Below are positions 54,341-61,635 of a stretch of DNA of 61,635 nucleotides, piece after piece (within the stretch, counting starts at the first letter, position 1; each line of letters starts with the position of its first letter). The DNA is from a virus, in the IMG/VR virus record IMGVR_UViG_3300033049_000033, positions 64,001-125,635 of that record. The stretch is one strand, 5' to 3'. The notes beneath the pieces are model-generated. The model was not told the DNA's origin. It saw only the letters and a program-made list of their open reading frames with translations, and did not search any database. Made by a program: the position numbers and the translations under genes.

Positions 54341-55315
54341 TTAATTAGCCATGATATTTTTAGATAAAATAGTCTCGGTTGGGAACTCTAAGTATTGCTT
54401 GATGAAGTCCTCACCGTCTACTGCCGACCACTTTAATCCAGGAAACCTATGAACGTGGTTAGCTAATGCTAATTCAAGTTTCTTCATATACTCTAATAGT
54501 GTGTCACCGAACGCAATTGGGTGTGCAGTGTCTAAGATATTAAGTAATTCTTCATCTGTAATGTTATTCTCACTGTCTGCTAATATAAATCTAGGTGCCC
54601 CACCCTTGTGTGTCAGTAGATTAATTTTGTTTGCAACAATGTTAGTCACACTACCAGTTTCAGGCTCATTATTATTCTCACCTTTTTTAATCGGAGCATT
54701 AAATCGTAATTGAATGTATGCTGGATTTTGTTTGTTGAATATCTTATTATCATTCAAATCATGTTGACCAGCTCTAAGTAGGGCTTGATTTTCCTTAAAA
54801 ATTATGTCAGAATTGCGCCTTCCTTGCAATGCAATATCCGATACATTTGGATAGACGCCTTTGGCATCGGTAATCGTATCTACGTCAACGTTAGGTGCTA
54901 CAGGTGAGATACTTAGACTAGCTAAAGCTGTCTTATCAATGGTATCTTTTTGAAGCGTTAGGGGGCTTGAAATGATGGGACCCATATAAAATCTATCAGC
55001 ATACTTTGTATCATCATCAAACGTGAAAATGAATACCGCCTCACCCACTTTAGGTACCACGTTTAAATGGGCTGGTAATAGTGGAAAGCAGTTAGCTAAT
55101 TCTTTATCATTCTTATTCTTATCCCAACTAGCTCCTTCTATTCGTACACGTATTACATTAGGGTCAGAGTTAAATCTTTCATCGGCTGCTCTTTGTTGGT
55201 CATTAGTGGTATCTACCCCTACCTTACCTATAAATTTAACAGTACCAATTTGTATGCCCTTATCACTAGGGGCTTTATTAAATGCACTTTTTTGACCGAA
55301 CGTATACTTAGACAT
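54341..55315 (-). CDS. Baseplate hub/spike OB-fold protein (gp5-like)
   Basis: 324 residues. IGTVKFIGKVGVDTTNDQQR, NVIRVRIEGASWDKNKNDKE, LLPAHLNVVPKVGEAVFIFT and DRFYMGPIISSP form the OB-fold barrel of gpV/gp5-type proteins, in which VP.xGE.V.I.. is characteristic. The C-terminal part lacks a lysozyme domain and ends in a helical segment (LLEYMKKLELALANHVHRFP). It likely carries or caps the central spike of the contractile tail. Confidence 0.8.
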   Translation of the reverse strand: MSKYTFGQKSAFNKAPSDKGIQIGTVKFIGKVGVDTTNDQQRAADERFNSDPNVIRVRIEGASWDKNKNDKELANCFPLLPAHLNVVPKVGEAVFIFTFDDDTKYADRFYMGPIISSPLTLQKDTIDKTALASLSISPVAPNVDVDTITDAKGVYPNVSDIALQGRRNSDIIFKENQALLRAGQHDLNDNKIFNKQNPAYIQLRFNAPIKKGENNNEPETGSVTNIVANKINLLTHKGGAPRFILADSENNITDEELLNILDTAHPIAFGDTLLEYMKKLELALANHVHRFPGLKWSAVDGEDFIKQYLEFPTETILSKNIMAN

Positions 55316-55514
55316 TTCTACTCTTTAATACTCTATTTATGTTCTCAAATTTAGACTCAAATTCCAACAGCGTAGCATAACCTTTATCTAAATCTTGAAC
55401 TAATTTGTTTTTAAGTGCCGTATGTGCGTCTGATAGTCGCTTTGCCTCCATCGCTAACTCATCATTAGTCATATCTATAAATTTATCTTCTTTTACTTCT
55501 TCTATCTTATTCAT
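55308..55514 (-). CDS. Small coiled-coil protein
   Basis: 68 residues, fully helical and charged (MTNDELAMEAKRLSDAHTAL, LLEFESKFENINRVLKSR). Overlaps the spike gene start by eight bases. Possibly a baseplate assembly helper; no family seen. Confidence 0.6.
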   Translation of the reverse strand: MNKIEEVKEDKFIDMTNDELAMEAKRLSDAHTALKNKLVQDLDKGYATLLEFESKFENINRVLKSRNV

Positions 55515-55518
55515 AACT

Positions 55519-55974
55519 TTACTGTGCTACCCCACCACTACTAACAATGCTTGGGTTTGTACCAACGCTAGCCACTGGCCATCCAGCATACCCAACACCG
55601 TTGGATTGAACTAAAATTGAACCTGGGTCGATGGTTGATGAAATTTTCATTTCGGTTTGTATTGCATTAACTATTTCCTCCATTCTGATTACCTCCAACG
55701 CGGTCATAACATTATCACCACCTTGAAATATCTCCCCCCCGACAGCTTCTGCTTCTGAGAATCTTGAGATTACTCTAGCGGAAAGGTCTCTGGCCGATAA
55801 TCCTGGACGCATCTTACTACCAATCATAATCAATGGTGGTGGTAAGGTTGCTGCTGGGGCTTTCATAATAGAAAATGCTGCCATTATTATCTTCAATATG
55901 TTACTCATGGAACTGAAACTACCACCAGCTCCAGCTCCCATTTTTTGTGTGCTTTTATTACAATTATCTGCCAT
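55519..55974 (-). CDS. Probable baseplate protein
   Basis: 151 residues. Gly/Ser start, one hydrophobic segment (ILKIIMAAFSIMKAPAATLP), then LIMIGSKMRPGLSARDLSAR, a basic loop, and a helical/strand end (ALEVIRMEEIVNAIQTEMKI). Seen between OB-fold and larger baseplate genes, it probably belongs to the same assembly. I recognise similar proteins from related phages but not a function. Confidence 0.6.
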   Translation of the reverse strand: MADNCNKSTQKMGAGAGGSFSSMSNILKIIMAAFSIMKAPAATLPPPLIMIGSKMRPGLSARDLSARVISRFSEAEAVGGEIFQGGDNVMTALEVIRMEEIVNAIQTEMKISSTIDPGSILVQSNGVGYAGWPVASVGTNPSIVSSGGVAQ

Positions 55975-55976
55975 GA

Positions 55977-57398
55977 TTATACACTTATAGGGCTATTTTC
56001 TCTCATCATTCGTATAATGTCTTGAGGTACACCGATAAGACTTAATAGTTGTGCTATTTTAGCTGACGCCTGTTCTTTTAACATTCCGAGAGCGCTGGCT
56101 GCAATTAATTTCATTATGAACTTCAATACCTTATCTAATAGAACTTTAACAATCATGTCTCTAATTTTATTCACTAGATTACGTATTAGTGTCTTATTCT
56201 TGGATAGGAAATCTAATCCATTATCGTATGTAGAGGATTGTCCGTATACTATCATATAATTAATCAAGAATATAGTTAATACTTTTGGACTTATTATCGA
56301 ATTTACAATAGACCTAATTAATGAAGTCAGCATTAGATTAATAAACCCTAACTCAATACCATATTGGTCAACTGGTTCAGAGCTTTCTGCTGTGCTTTCT
56401 GCCATAATTGTGATATTAGAATTGATGACATCCCTTCGTTCCACTTGGGTGGATGTCGCAGCCATTTCTGATTTTAATTTTGTTAATTGCTTAATAGGTA
56501 CGTCCACTTGTACATTACCACAAGTTTCTAAGTATCTAATTCCATTTCTCCTGTTAGTTGCATCCTCTTTAATCTTTAGTAATTGGTCGTTTGTGAAGGA
56601 GAAGTAAGTATCATCGAATACATCTTCAACATCAGCATTAATTAGACAGTTTATTACGTTATCAATCTTACCTTCCATTTCAAGTTGTTCTTCAGACTTA
56701 TTAACTTCAGGTTGGACGGCAATACTACCGAATAATGTATCAATAATACTAATAATTAAATCTTCAGAGGCAAATAGTTTAATACTATCTACAAAATCGT
56801 TATTTAAATCAGTTAAATTTGTATAGCTTGAGTTCGGTCTGAAGTTTAAAACATTGTTGTCTGGAGTGGAAATTTGAGTAAACTCAACATCAAAAATATT
56901 ATCCCACGTATATGTATTACCCTCTTCTTGAATTGTATAATAAAGATATGTATTGAAGTCGGTAGTATTTAATGGGTCACCGTCTGTTGGTACGTCATCA
57001 AATATTAGGCTACCTGCTTGCGTGACTGGGTTGATTTTCATGATGTTCATGAAATCAATTTTCTTCACGGGAATGGTAATTCCATCATTAATCAACCAAT
57101 CTGGTAATGATGGGTCAACGCCACAGGCCACAAGACCCTTTAATTCTGTTTTTAAGGACTCCTTAACGACTATCTCAGCTTCTTCAGTGGCATACACCAG
57201 AATATCAACCAAAGTGTCTCTAAGCTCCTCATATCCAACCAAAGCCTTTAACAAGTCTATAAGAAAGTCTTGGGCACTTCCTTGGTTGTTGATAGAAGGG
57301 AAAGAGTTATTTAATTTAAGTTTTGGAAAGTCATCGGTCAGCGTTCGTAATGCCGCTATGTTTCCAAAGGCTTTTTCCTTTTGGTCTAATATTGGCAT
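55977..57398 (-). CDS. Probable large baseplate or tail protein
   Basis: 473 residues. Helical N-terminus (AFGNIAALRTLTDDFPKLKL, FLIDLLKALVGYEELRDTLV), a Cys-containing centre (ELKGLVACGVDPSLPDWLIN) and a long hydrophobic C-terminus (MLTSLIRSIVNSIISPKVLT, KVLLDKVLKFIMKLIAASAL). Large proteins with LVACG...P.WL are, as I recall, conserved in T4-like Bacteroidota phages near the baseplate genes. Exact role unknown. Confidence 0.65.
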   Translation of the reverse strand: MPILDQKEKAFGNIAALRTLTDDFPKLKLNNSFPSINNQGSAQDFLIDLLKALVGYEELRDTLVDILVYATEEAEIVVKESLKTELKGLVACGVDPSLPDWLINDGITIPVKKIDFMNIMKINPVTQAGSLIFDDVPTDGDPLNTTDFNTYLYYTIQEEGNTYTWDNIFDVEFTQISTPDNNVLNFRPNSSYTNLTDLNNDFVDSIKLFASEDLIISIIDTLFGSIAVQPEVNKSEEQLEMEGKIDNVINCLINADVEDVFDDTYFSFTNDQLLKIKEDATNRRNGIRYLETCGNVQVDVPIKQLTKLKSEMAATSTQVERRDVINSNITIMAESTAESSEPVDQYGIELGFINLMLTSLIRSIVNSIISPKVLTIFLINYMIVYGQSSTYDNGLDFLSKNKTLIRNLVNKIRDMIVKVLLDKVLKFIMKLIAASALGMLKEQASAKIAQLLSLIGVPQDIIRMMRENSPISV

Positions 57399-57793
57399 TA
57401 GTCATCTGTTTCTGTTTTAGCCGCTTCTTGTTCGGCCTTGTCTTTTATCATCTTTCTGACGGCTGTGAAGTCGTCAATTGAGACTTCACCATCAGATGCT
57501 TCATTTAATGTTGCTTGGATATCTCCAGCGTGTTTAACACTATCATTCTGCAATTTAGCTATTTCTAACTTAACCTTGATGTTAGTCGTCTTTTCCTTTA
57601 TAGCATCGGTTTTAGCTTTAGCAATCTTTGTGTGGTCATCCACATCTTCTGGTACGGTACCGTTAGTTAACTCATTAACGATACCTTGGGCATCTCTGAT
57701 GTTCCCACACGCTTCATTGTAAACCTCTTGCAACACGCCCTCTAGACTTGTTATATTATTTACCTTAACTACTTGTTTTCTTTTTCTTGGCAT
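57398..57793 (-). CDS. Helical protein, unknown (small-terminase-like in composition)
   Basis: 131 residues: basic N-terminus (PRKRKQVVKVNNITSLEG) and long helices (VLQEVYNEACGNIRDAQGIV, KAKTDAIKEKTTNIKVKLEI). The pattern is reminiscent of small-terminase subunits or assembly chaperones. The baseplate location argues for a structural helper instead. Its stop overlaps the next start by one base. A late-type motif is 27 bases upstream. Confidence 0.6.
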   Translation of the reverse strand: MPRKRKQVVKVNNITSLEGVLQEVYNEACGNIRDAQGIVNELTNGTVPEDVDDHTKIAKAKTDAIKEKTTNIKVKLEIAKLQNDSVKHAGDIQATLNEASDGEVSIDDFTAVRKMIKDKAEQEAAKTETDD

Positions 57794-57819
57794 CTTAGTT
57801 CAGTTTTACTTGTTATACT

Positions 57820-57828
57820 AATAAATAT
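57820..57828 (-). promoter_or_regulatory. Late-type promoter motif
   Basis: Minus strand ATATTTATT, 26 bases upstream of the start at 57793. Confidence 0.45.
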
Positions 57829-57857
57829 CAATTACTTGACATTTTTCACCATAAAGT

Positions 57858-58616
57858 TTAATGTAACCCCTTTTCTATGCCATCTATTTTAATGAAATCG
57901 TAGAGACTTTTGTACCTCTTCATAGCTAATCTAATGTCTTTAGTAGTCAATCCTGTATTATTACGCATTGTCTCTAAGATAGCAATTTTATTATACTTAC
58001 TACCCGAACCCATATCTTCAAAAATGGTTTCCCAATTCTCTAAAATATCAATTAACGCATATCCCACTGATTGTTCATTATCAGTAAATTTCTTCTTAGT
58101 GAGAGATTTCTTATTTTCTTCTAACCCTTTCTCAATCTCTAGTTTAATCTCATCAACCAATTTTAACATGAATTTTGTAATACTAAAATCATCATGATTC
58201 GTTAACTCATATTGATATTCGTCTTTCGTTTCTAGATAGCTAGAAACGTCATCAAACGAGCTATATTTCTTCATATTCTTGTCATCTTCGATAAGTTTCA
58301 CTATCAAGTACCTTTTAATTATCGTTCCGTAGTAAGAGTAGGCTTTTTTGCCTCTTCCACCATCAAATTTATCCGCTTTCATTATGAGGTCACCCAGCGC
58401 ATCCATGTGCTGTTCCTCAAATGTCATGCCTTTTCTGTAGAGCTTGTATCTTTTTATGATGTATTCCACCATCTTATTCAGAGGCTCATGAAGGTTTCTG
58501 CTGTATATTATATTTCGTTCATGCTGGTCATCTGACGCAACATATAAAATTACCGCTTCTTCTTGTACAGGACCGAAGTAAGGTGCTATTGTCCTTTTTC
58601 GCCCTTTTGTTGCCAT
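57858..58616 (-). CDS. Late sigma factor (T4 gp55-like, predicted)
   Basis: 252 residues. The segment LNKMVEYIIKRYKLYRKGMT, EEQHMDALGDLIMKADKFDG and RGKKAYSYYGTIIKRYLIVK matches sigma-70 region 2 as shortened in gp55, where a helix, a (D)AL...I...F stretch and A(F/Y)SYF..I...Y are conserved. No region 4 is evident. gp55-type factors direct host RNA polymerase to TATAAATA-like late promoters, which fits the ATATTTATA motifs in this genome. The C-terminal half is helical. Confidence 0.7.
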   Translation of the reverse strand: MATKGRKRTIAPYFGPVQEEAVILYVASDDQHERNIIYSRNLHEPLNKMVEYIIKRYKLYRKGMTFEEQHMDALGDLIMKADKFDGGRGKKAYSYYGTIIKRYLIVKLIEDDKNMKKYSSFDDVSSYLETKDEYQYELTNHDDFSITKFMLKLVDEIKLEIEKGLEENKKSLTKKKFTDNEQSVGYALIDILENWETIFEDMGSGSKYNKIAILETMRNNTGLTTKDIRLAMKRYKSLYDFIKIDGIEKGLH

Positions 58617-58618
58617 GA

Positions 58619-59422
58619 TTAAATTGTTTCGTATTTTAGTTCTCTGTTCTCAGACCAATGAAATTCTTTCTTAGCTTGTTCTAACCACCATTTACTTTCA
58701 TTACCATCTAACGTATCCGCATAACCTGCAAATAGTGAGCCTTTTCTTAAGTTCATGTGCTTATATCCAATTCTAGGAATTACCATAGTCGGTACAGCGT
58801 TATGAGTCATTCTCAGTAGGAATTCGTAGATAAATGTAAGCGTCATTTTGGATTTGAATCCACCGAAATCTTCTATCAGTTCTTTCCTTATTACAGCACC
58901 ATCAGTGTTGAAGTTTTGAAATCTTAATAAAGCCCCTTCGTCTAAGAATCCCATCTCGTCAGAGAATTGGTTTGCCCAAACAGCTTCGTTAGTTCCTCCG
59001 ATGTATACTCCATCCTCGTTTATATCTGCAATTATCGGCATGAAGATACCCACCTCTGGATACGCTTCTTGGTACTTGATTACATTATCAAACCATATTG
59101 TTGAGTATTCATCGTCAAATTCTAGAATAGAGAACCATTCAGTCCACGTATTCTTAATACCCAGATTAACTTGACTACAGAAATCTGTTTCACCATCATT
59201 CAGTATTGTAATTGCACTCGTTTCATCACCCAAGTTGAATTCATATTTCTTAATGAACTTTGCTGCGTCAGACCCTTTAGGTACTATCACTAAAACCGCA
59301 TCTGGTCTTACTTTTTGTTGACGGATACTCTCGATAGCAATATCGAATAGTTTCTTTGTTTCATCGTTAAATTCGTGAACTGGAATGACTACACTTATGT
59401 TAGTTCTTATTATTTTTTCCAT
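58619..59422 (-). CDS. Glycosyltransferase family 2-like (GT-A)
   Basis: 267 residues from ATG 59422, chosen because the longer frame (59443) runs into the upstream gene. ISVVIPVHEFNDETKKLFDI is the first strand and nucleotide-binding turn, SQVNLGIKNTWTEWFSILEF and DDEYS supply the DxD-type metal site, and TDGAVIRKELIEDFGGF matches the acceptor-side loop. It transfers a sugar from a nucleotide sugar. Paired with the next glycosyltransferase, it may modify phage DNA, capsid or host glycans. Confidence 0.85.
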   Translation of the reverse strand: MEKIIRTNISVVIPVHEFNDETKKLFDIAIESIRQQKVRPDAVLVIVPKGSDAAKFIKKYEFNLGDETSAITILNDGETDFCSQVNLGIKNTWTEWFSILEFDDEYSTIWFDNVIKYQEAYPEVGIFMPIIADINEDGVYIGGTNEAVWANQFSDEMGFLDEGALLRFQNFNTDGAVIRKELIEDFGGFKSKMTLTFIYEFLLRMTHNAVPTMVIPRIGYKHMNLRKGSLFAGYADTLDGNESKWWLEQAKKEFHWSENRELKYETI

Positions 59423-59432
59423 ATTTTTATTT

Positions 59433-60542
59433 TTATGTGGCAACTGTTGCCTGTTCTATTAATGCCTCAATCTCTTCAATTCGATTGTTTACTAATTGAG
59501 CATATACCGTTTCAATCTTGTCTTTTTGAGCGTCCATAGTATAATCACCAGTAGATTGTCGCATAGTTTCAAGAAGTTCTTCAGGTACTCCATCTTCCAA
59601 CCACACCTTGATGTAGGTGGCAATCAGTTCTGGAATATTATGTGGTGTATTTGTCCATACACCGTTATTTTTAATTGTAGGTTTATCATCAGCATCCTTA
59701 GTTTCCATCCATTCTGGTATAATATTAGGCATTTTACCGATTACTGGGGTGTCACATTCAAATGCTTCCAATGGGAACGTTCCAAATCCTGACATATCGT
59801 CCACCCAAACGGCTAAACAAGCCTTACCTAATTCCTCAGCGAAAGTCTTTCTTGGAAGTCCTCTTAGTTCCTTAAACGAAACCCATTTGTATTGTGGGTA
59901 CTGTAAGTAAAACGCTTTAGCCGCTTTAGCCGCATCGTTTTGATTTCTAGTTACCAATGCTACCAAAGGAATCTTTGGTTTATCATCAGCTTTGAAATAT
60001 TCTGGGATACCTATTGGAATAACATGAGTATTTACATCTCTAAATAAACTCTTGACATAATTTGCTTGCTTCTCACTTGTTGTGATAACATCGTGAAATC
60101 CGTAGTCCAATGTCCATCTCCTACCCACTGGTAATAATTCCAATAGGTATTCAGGACTTTGACAAAATACAATCTTCTTACACGGGAATGCTTTAACTTG
60201 CTCCATCACATTAGCGAAAATCTCAGGGATAATAATGAAATCGCTAGGCTTAACGGTAAGTTGTTGTTGTTCGATTGAGATATGGCTCAATTCACCATAT
60301 TCATCTCCAAGCCAATCTACCAATCCCATTCCGTTTTCGTCACCACGTAATTTGTAGTTATTCTTCTCATGTAATATATGCGCCTTATACCCTAGCCCCG
60401 TTAATACTTTAACGTGCTCATAAATGTTTGCCACACCAGCAGTTGGGTTACCCATGGTGTCCAATGTGAAGAAGTATAAGTTAATATCCTTGTTCTTCAA
60501 ATTAGCTAAAACATCTGTCAATTCTACTTGTTGATTGTTCAT
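59433..60542 (-). CDS. Glycosyltransferase, GT-B fold (GT4-like)
   Basis: 369 residues. The N-terminal Rossmann half has LYFFTLDTMGNPTAGVANIY, VLTGLGYKAHILHEK and IVFCQSPEYLLELLPVGRRW. The C-terminal half has VTTSEKQANYVKSLFRDVNT-like acceptor-side helices (here ITTSEKQ), VIPIGIPEYF and the donor-site SGFGTFPLEAFECDTPVIG, where FPLEAFxC is the usual nucleotide-sugar loop. Overlaps nothing; the GT2 gene follows by ten bases. The acceptor is unknown. Confidence 0.85.
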   Translation of the reverse strand: MNNQQVELTDVLANLKNKDINLYFFTLDTMGNPTAGVANIYEHVKVLTGLGYKAHILHEKNNYKLRGDENGMGLVDWLGDEYGELSHISIEQQQLTVKPSDFIIIPEIFANVMEQVKAFPCKKIVFCQSPEYLLELLPVGRRWTLDYGFHDVITTSEKQANYVKSLFRDVNTHVIPIGIPEYFKADDKPKIPLVALVTRNQNDAAKAAKAFYLQYPQYKWVSFKELRGLPRKTFAEELGKACLAVWVDDMSGFGTFPLEAFECDTPVIGKMPNIIPEWMETKDADDKPTIKNNGVWTNTPHNIPELIATYIKVWLEDGVPEELLETMRQSTGDYTMDAQKDKIETVYAQLVNNRIEEIEALIEQATVAT

Positions 60543-60544
60543 AT

Positions 60545-60868
60545 TTAATCTTTAAATTCTTTAATTAGTCCAAATTCTTCTAAAGTGTTAAATGCCACTC
60601 TAAAGCCCATTGAAGCGTCCTTTAATGCCCTGTCAATTCCCATAGTGAAATCTAATTCGGAAGAGTCTTGGCTTAGGAATACCTCTAATAAGGTATTCAC
60701 CATATTATACTTGGTTGTATCGATTTCCATTTGCTTTGGAAACTCTTTTTTGATTACCGTCTTTTCACCTTTTTCACTAACTATAACCTCCGTTTCAACT
60801 AATTTAGCCCCTTTCGGGTCAACTGTTACAAACTTGGATACTGCGTTTAAATCAATGTAATAATCCAT
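60545..60868 (-). CDS. Unknown 107-residue protein
   Basis: Starts YYIDLNAVSKFVTVDPKGAK, then a Lys/Glu-rich strand pair (TEVIVSEKGEKTVIKKEFPK) and a helical end (DRALKDASMGFRVAFNTLEE). Could be a small tail or assembly protein. It sits between the glycosyltransferases and the truncated gene, separated by two bases on one side and three on the other. Confidence 0.6.
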   Translation of the reverse strand: MDYYIDLNAVSKFVTVDPKGAKLVETEVIVSEKGEKTVIKKEFPKQMEIDTTKYNMVNTLLEVFLSQDSSELDFTMGIDRALKDASMGFRVAFNTLEEFGLIKEFKD

Positions 60869-60871
60869 ATC

Positions 60872-61203
60872 TTATCTTTCTTCTGTGTTATACCCTAGTA
60901 TCTTATCTTGGGTGTCAATGTTATTAATAAAATCCAATAATGAATCTAATTCAAAATCTCCAACACTATTAGTGTTATACGGAGCTTTGATTTTAACCGC
61001 AGTTTTACCTTCTGGTTTAGATTCCAATGCTACTGGATTGGCGGTTATCAGTGTGTCCACATAATTCCACATATCTTCGTATTCATTTACAAATCTAATA
61101 TTAGGTATTTCACACTCAAGTTTAGATAGGAAAAAGAATGTTGCTGGTATTGCTCTACAAACGGAACGTTCAATGATGACAAATTCAATATCTTCTTCAT
61201 GTT
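60872..61203 (-). CDS. Unknown phage protein, cut by the foreign junction (5' end missing)
   Basis: The phage-like part reads HEEDIEFVIIERSVCRAIPA (from about 61201 downward) through LITANPVALESKPEGKTAVK to YNTEER. LITANP...SKPEGK recalls the conserved block of HAD-type 5'-nucleotidases, but other motifs are not visible, so the assignment is weak. Upstream of residue H the frame continues into GC-rich sequence with unrelated composition, so the true N-terminus is missing. Confidence 0.6.
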
Positions 61204-61635
61204 TTCTGGCCGGAAGTCGGCAAGGCGAGAAGAAAAATTCAGCGACTCGACTCTCTATGACCGCCGCCGGCACTCTGTACGCTTTTCGCTTCAGGGCGTG
61301 CCTAGATCGTCATCAAGGGAAAGTATTTCTCCTTGGGAAGGAACTCGTGAGCACACAAGCTATCAAAAATTTGCCCCGAGGGATCTTCGCTGTGCCGTGG
61401 GGGAAATTGATGGCAGAAAGCGGGTGCAGTCCTGTTCTTGAGCGTCTAAGGCTCTTTCTCTGGCATATAGTGCAGCTTATGAAGGCGCCTCAAAAGGCCC
61501 GGAGCCTTTTCGCGGTCGTATTTTTTCTCGGGCTAGGTGCCCTGCGAGGAACCGAGCCTGGGGCCGGCGAGATCTCGCCGCCGGAGGTTCGGCCAGACAC
61601 GATCCAGGAAGAGTTCCACTATCGGTGGCGGCTCA
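61201..61635. other. GC-rich foreign segment joined to the phage sequence
   Basis: From about 61201-61211 the composition changes abruptly from AT-rich to clearly GC-rich (for example CGGCGAGATCTCGCCGCCGG near 61567). The phage gene is cut at this point. There are no phage promoters, no repeat and no integrase site at the join. It looks like sequence from another bacterium. Confidence 0.85.
61479..61635 (+). CDS. Exported protein of a GC-rich bacterium (partial, runs off the window)
   Basis: ATG 61479 begins MKAPQKARSLFAVVFFLGLG, a signal peptide with basic start and hydrophobic core, then a Gly/Pro-rich linker and EEFHYRWRL at the window end. The last residues faintly resemble the start of DUF3108-type periplasmic proteins. 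The same frame is open back to an ATG at 61257, so a longer N-terminus is possible. It is not phage-like in codon use. Confidence 0.5.
   Translation, partial: MKAPQKARSLFAVVFFLGLGALRGTEPGAGEISPPEVRPDTIQEEFHYRWRL

Noticed and set aside
57398-57793. Small terminase subunit
   Set aside because: Only general helical resemblance; the location is in the baseplate block, far from the large subunit.

Overview
The window looks like about 61.2 kb of a large tailed phage (T4-type myovirus) infecting a member of the Bacteroidota, followed by about 430 bases of unrelated GC-rich bacterial DNA that appears to be joined artificially. The host assignment rests on the promoters. Dozens carry the Bacteroidota sigma pattern (TTTG, about 20 bases, TAnnTTTG) and the leaders are A/C-rich without Shine-Dalgarno sequences. 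The phage type rests on a T4-like set: large terminase, portal, gp21-type prohead protease, scaffold, major capsid protein, a spike/hub OB-fold protein and a gp55-like late sigma factor. The DNA is AT-rich up to about 61,200.

Layout: (1) 1-11.5 kb, plus strand: an accessory array of about 35 small genes. Most have their own near-identical promoter cassette. The array includes lipoproteins, tiny membrane peptides, a papain-like peptidase, a SprT-like fragment and an RNA island (tRNA-Leu, a tRNA-like gene with a large insertion, two structured RNAs). (2) 11.5-12.3 kb: a minus-strand HNH endonuclease and a C-run tract. (3) 12.3-16.2 kb: one operon holding seven tandem, highly diverged paralogues of about 135 aa, the best candidate for an undescribed system. 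(4) 16.2-27.6 kb: unknown small genes plus a SET-domain protein, Cys-cluster proteins, a PD-(D/E)XK nuclease, thioredoxin and an LRR protein. (5) 27.6-34 kb: a frameshifted ABC-ATPase/GNAT gene whose 3' end is duplicated around a homing endonuclease, a lytic transglycosylase, a DUF5661/GNAT protein, a ClpC-type ATPase and a KTSY protein. (6) 34-37 kb: thymidylate synthase and a short DHFR. (7) 37-51 kb, plus strand: packaging and head genes up to the major capsid protein. (8) 51-61.2 kb, minus strand: small genes, virion/baseplate proteins, the late sigma-like protein, two glycosyltransferases and a gene cut by the foreign junction.

Working together: host-type promoters drive early and middle genes. 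The gp55-like protein probably serves a second motif (ATATTTATA-like) found close upstream of many late and head genes. Several proteins share a short N-terminal leader ending in (L/I/V)xE, the cleavage signature of gp21-type proteases, which suggests capsid-targeted internal proteins. Two genes are split at 9-base homopolymers (T9 and A9) and a third at G5. These may be programmed frameshifts or sequencing indels, and read-level data would decide.
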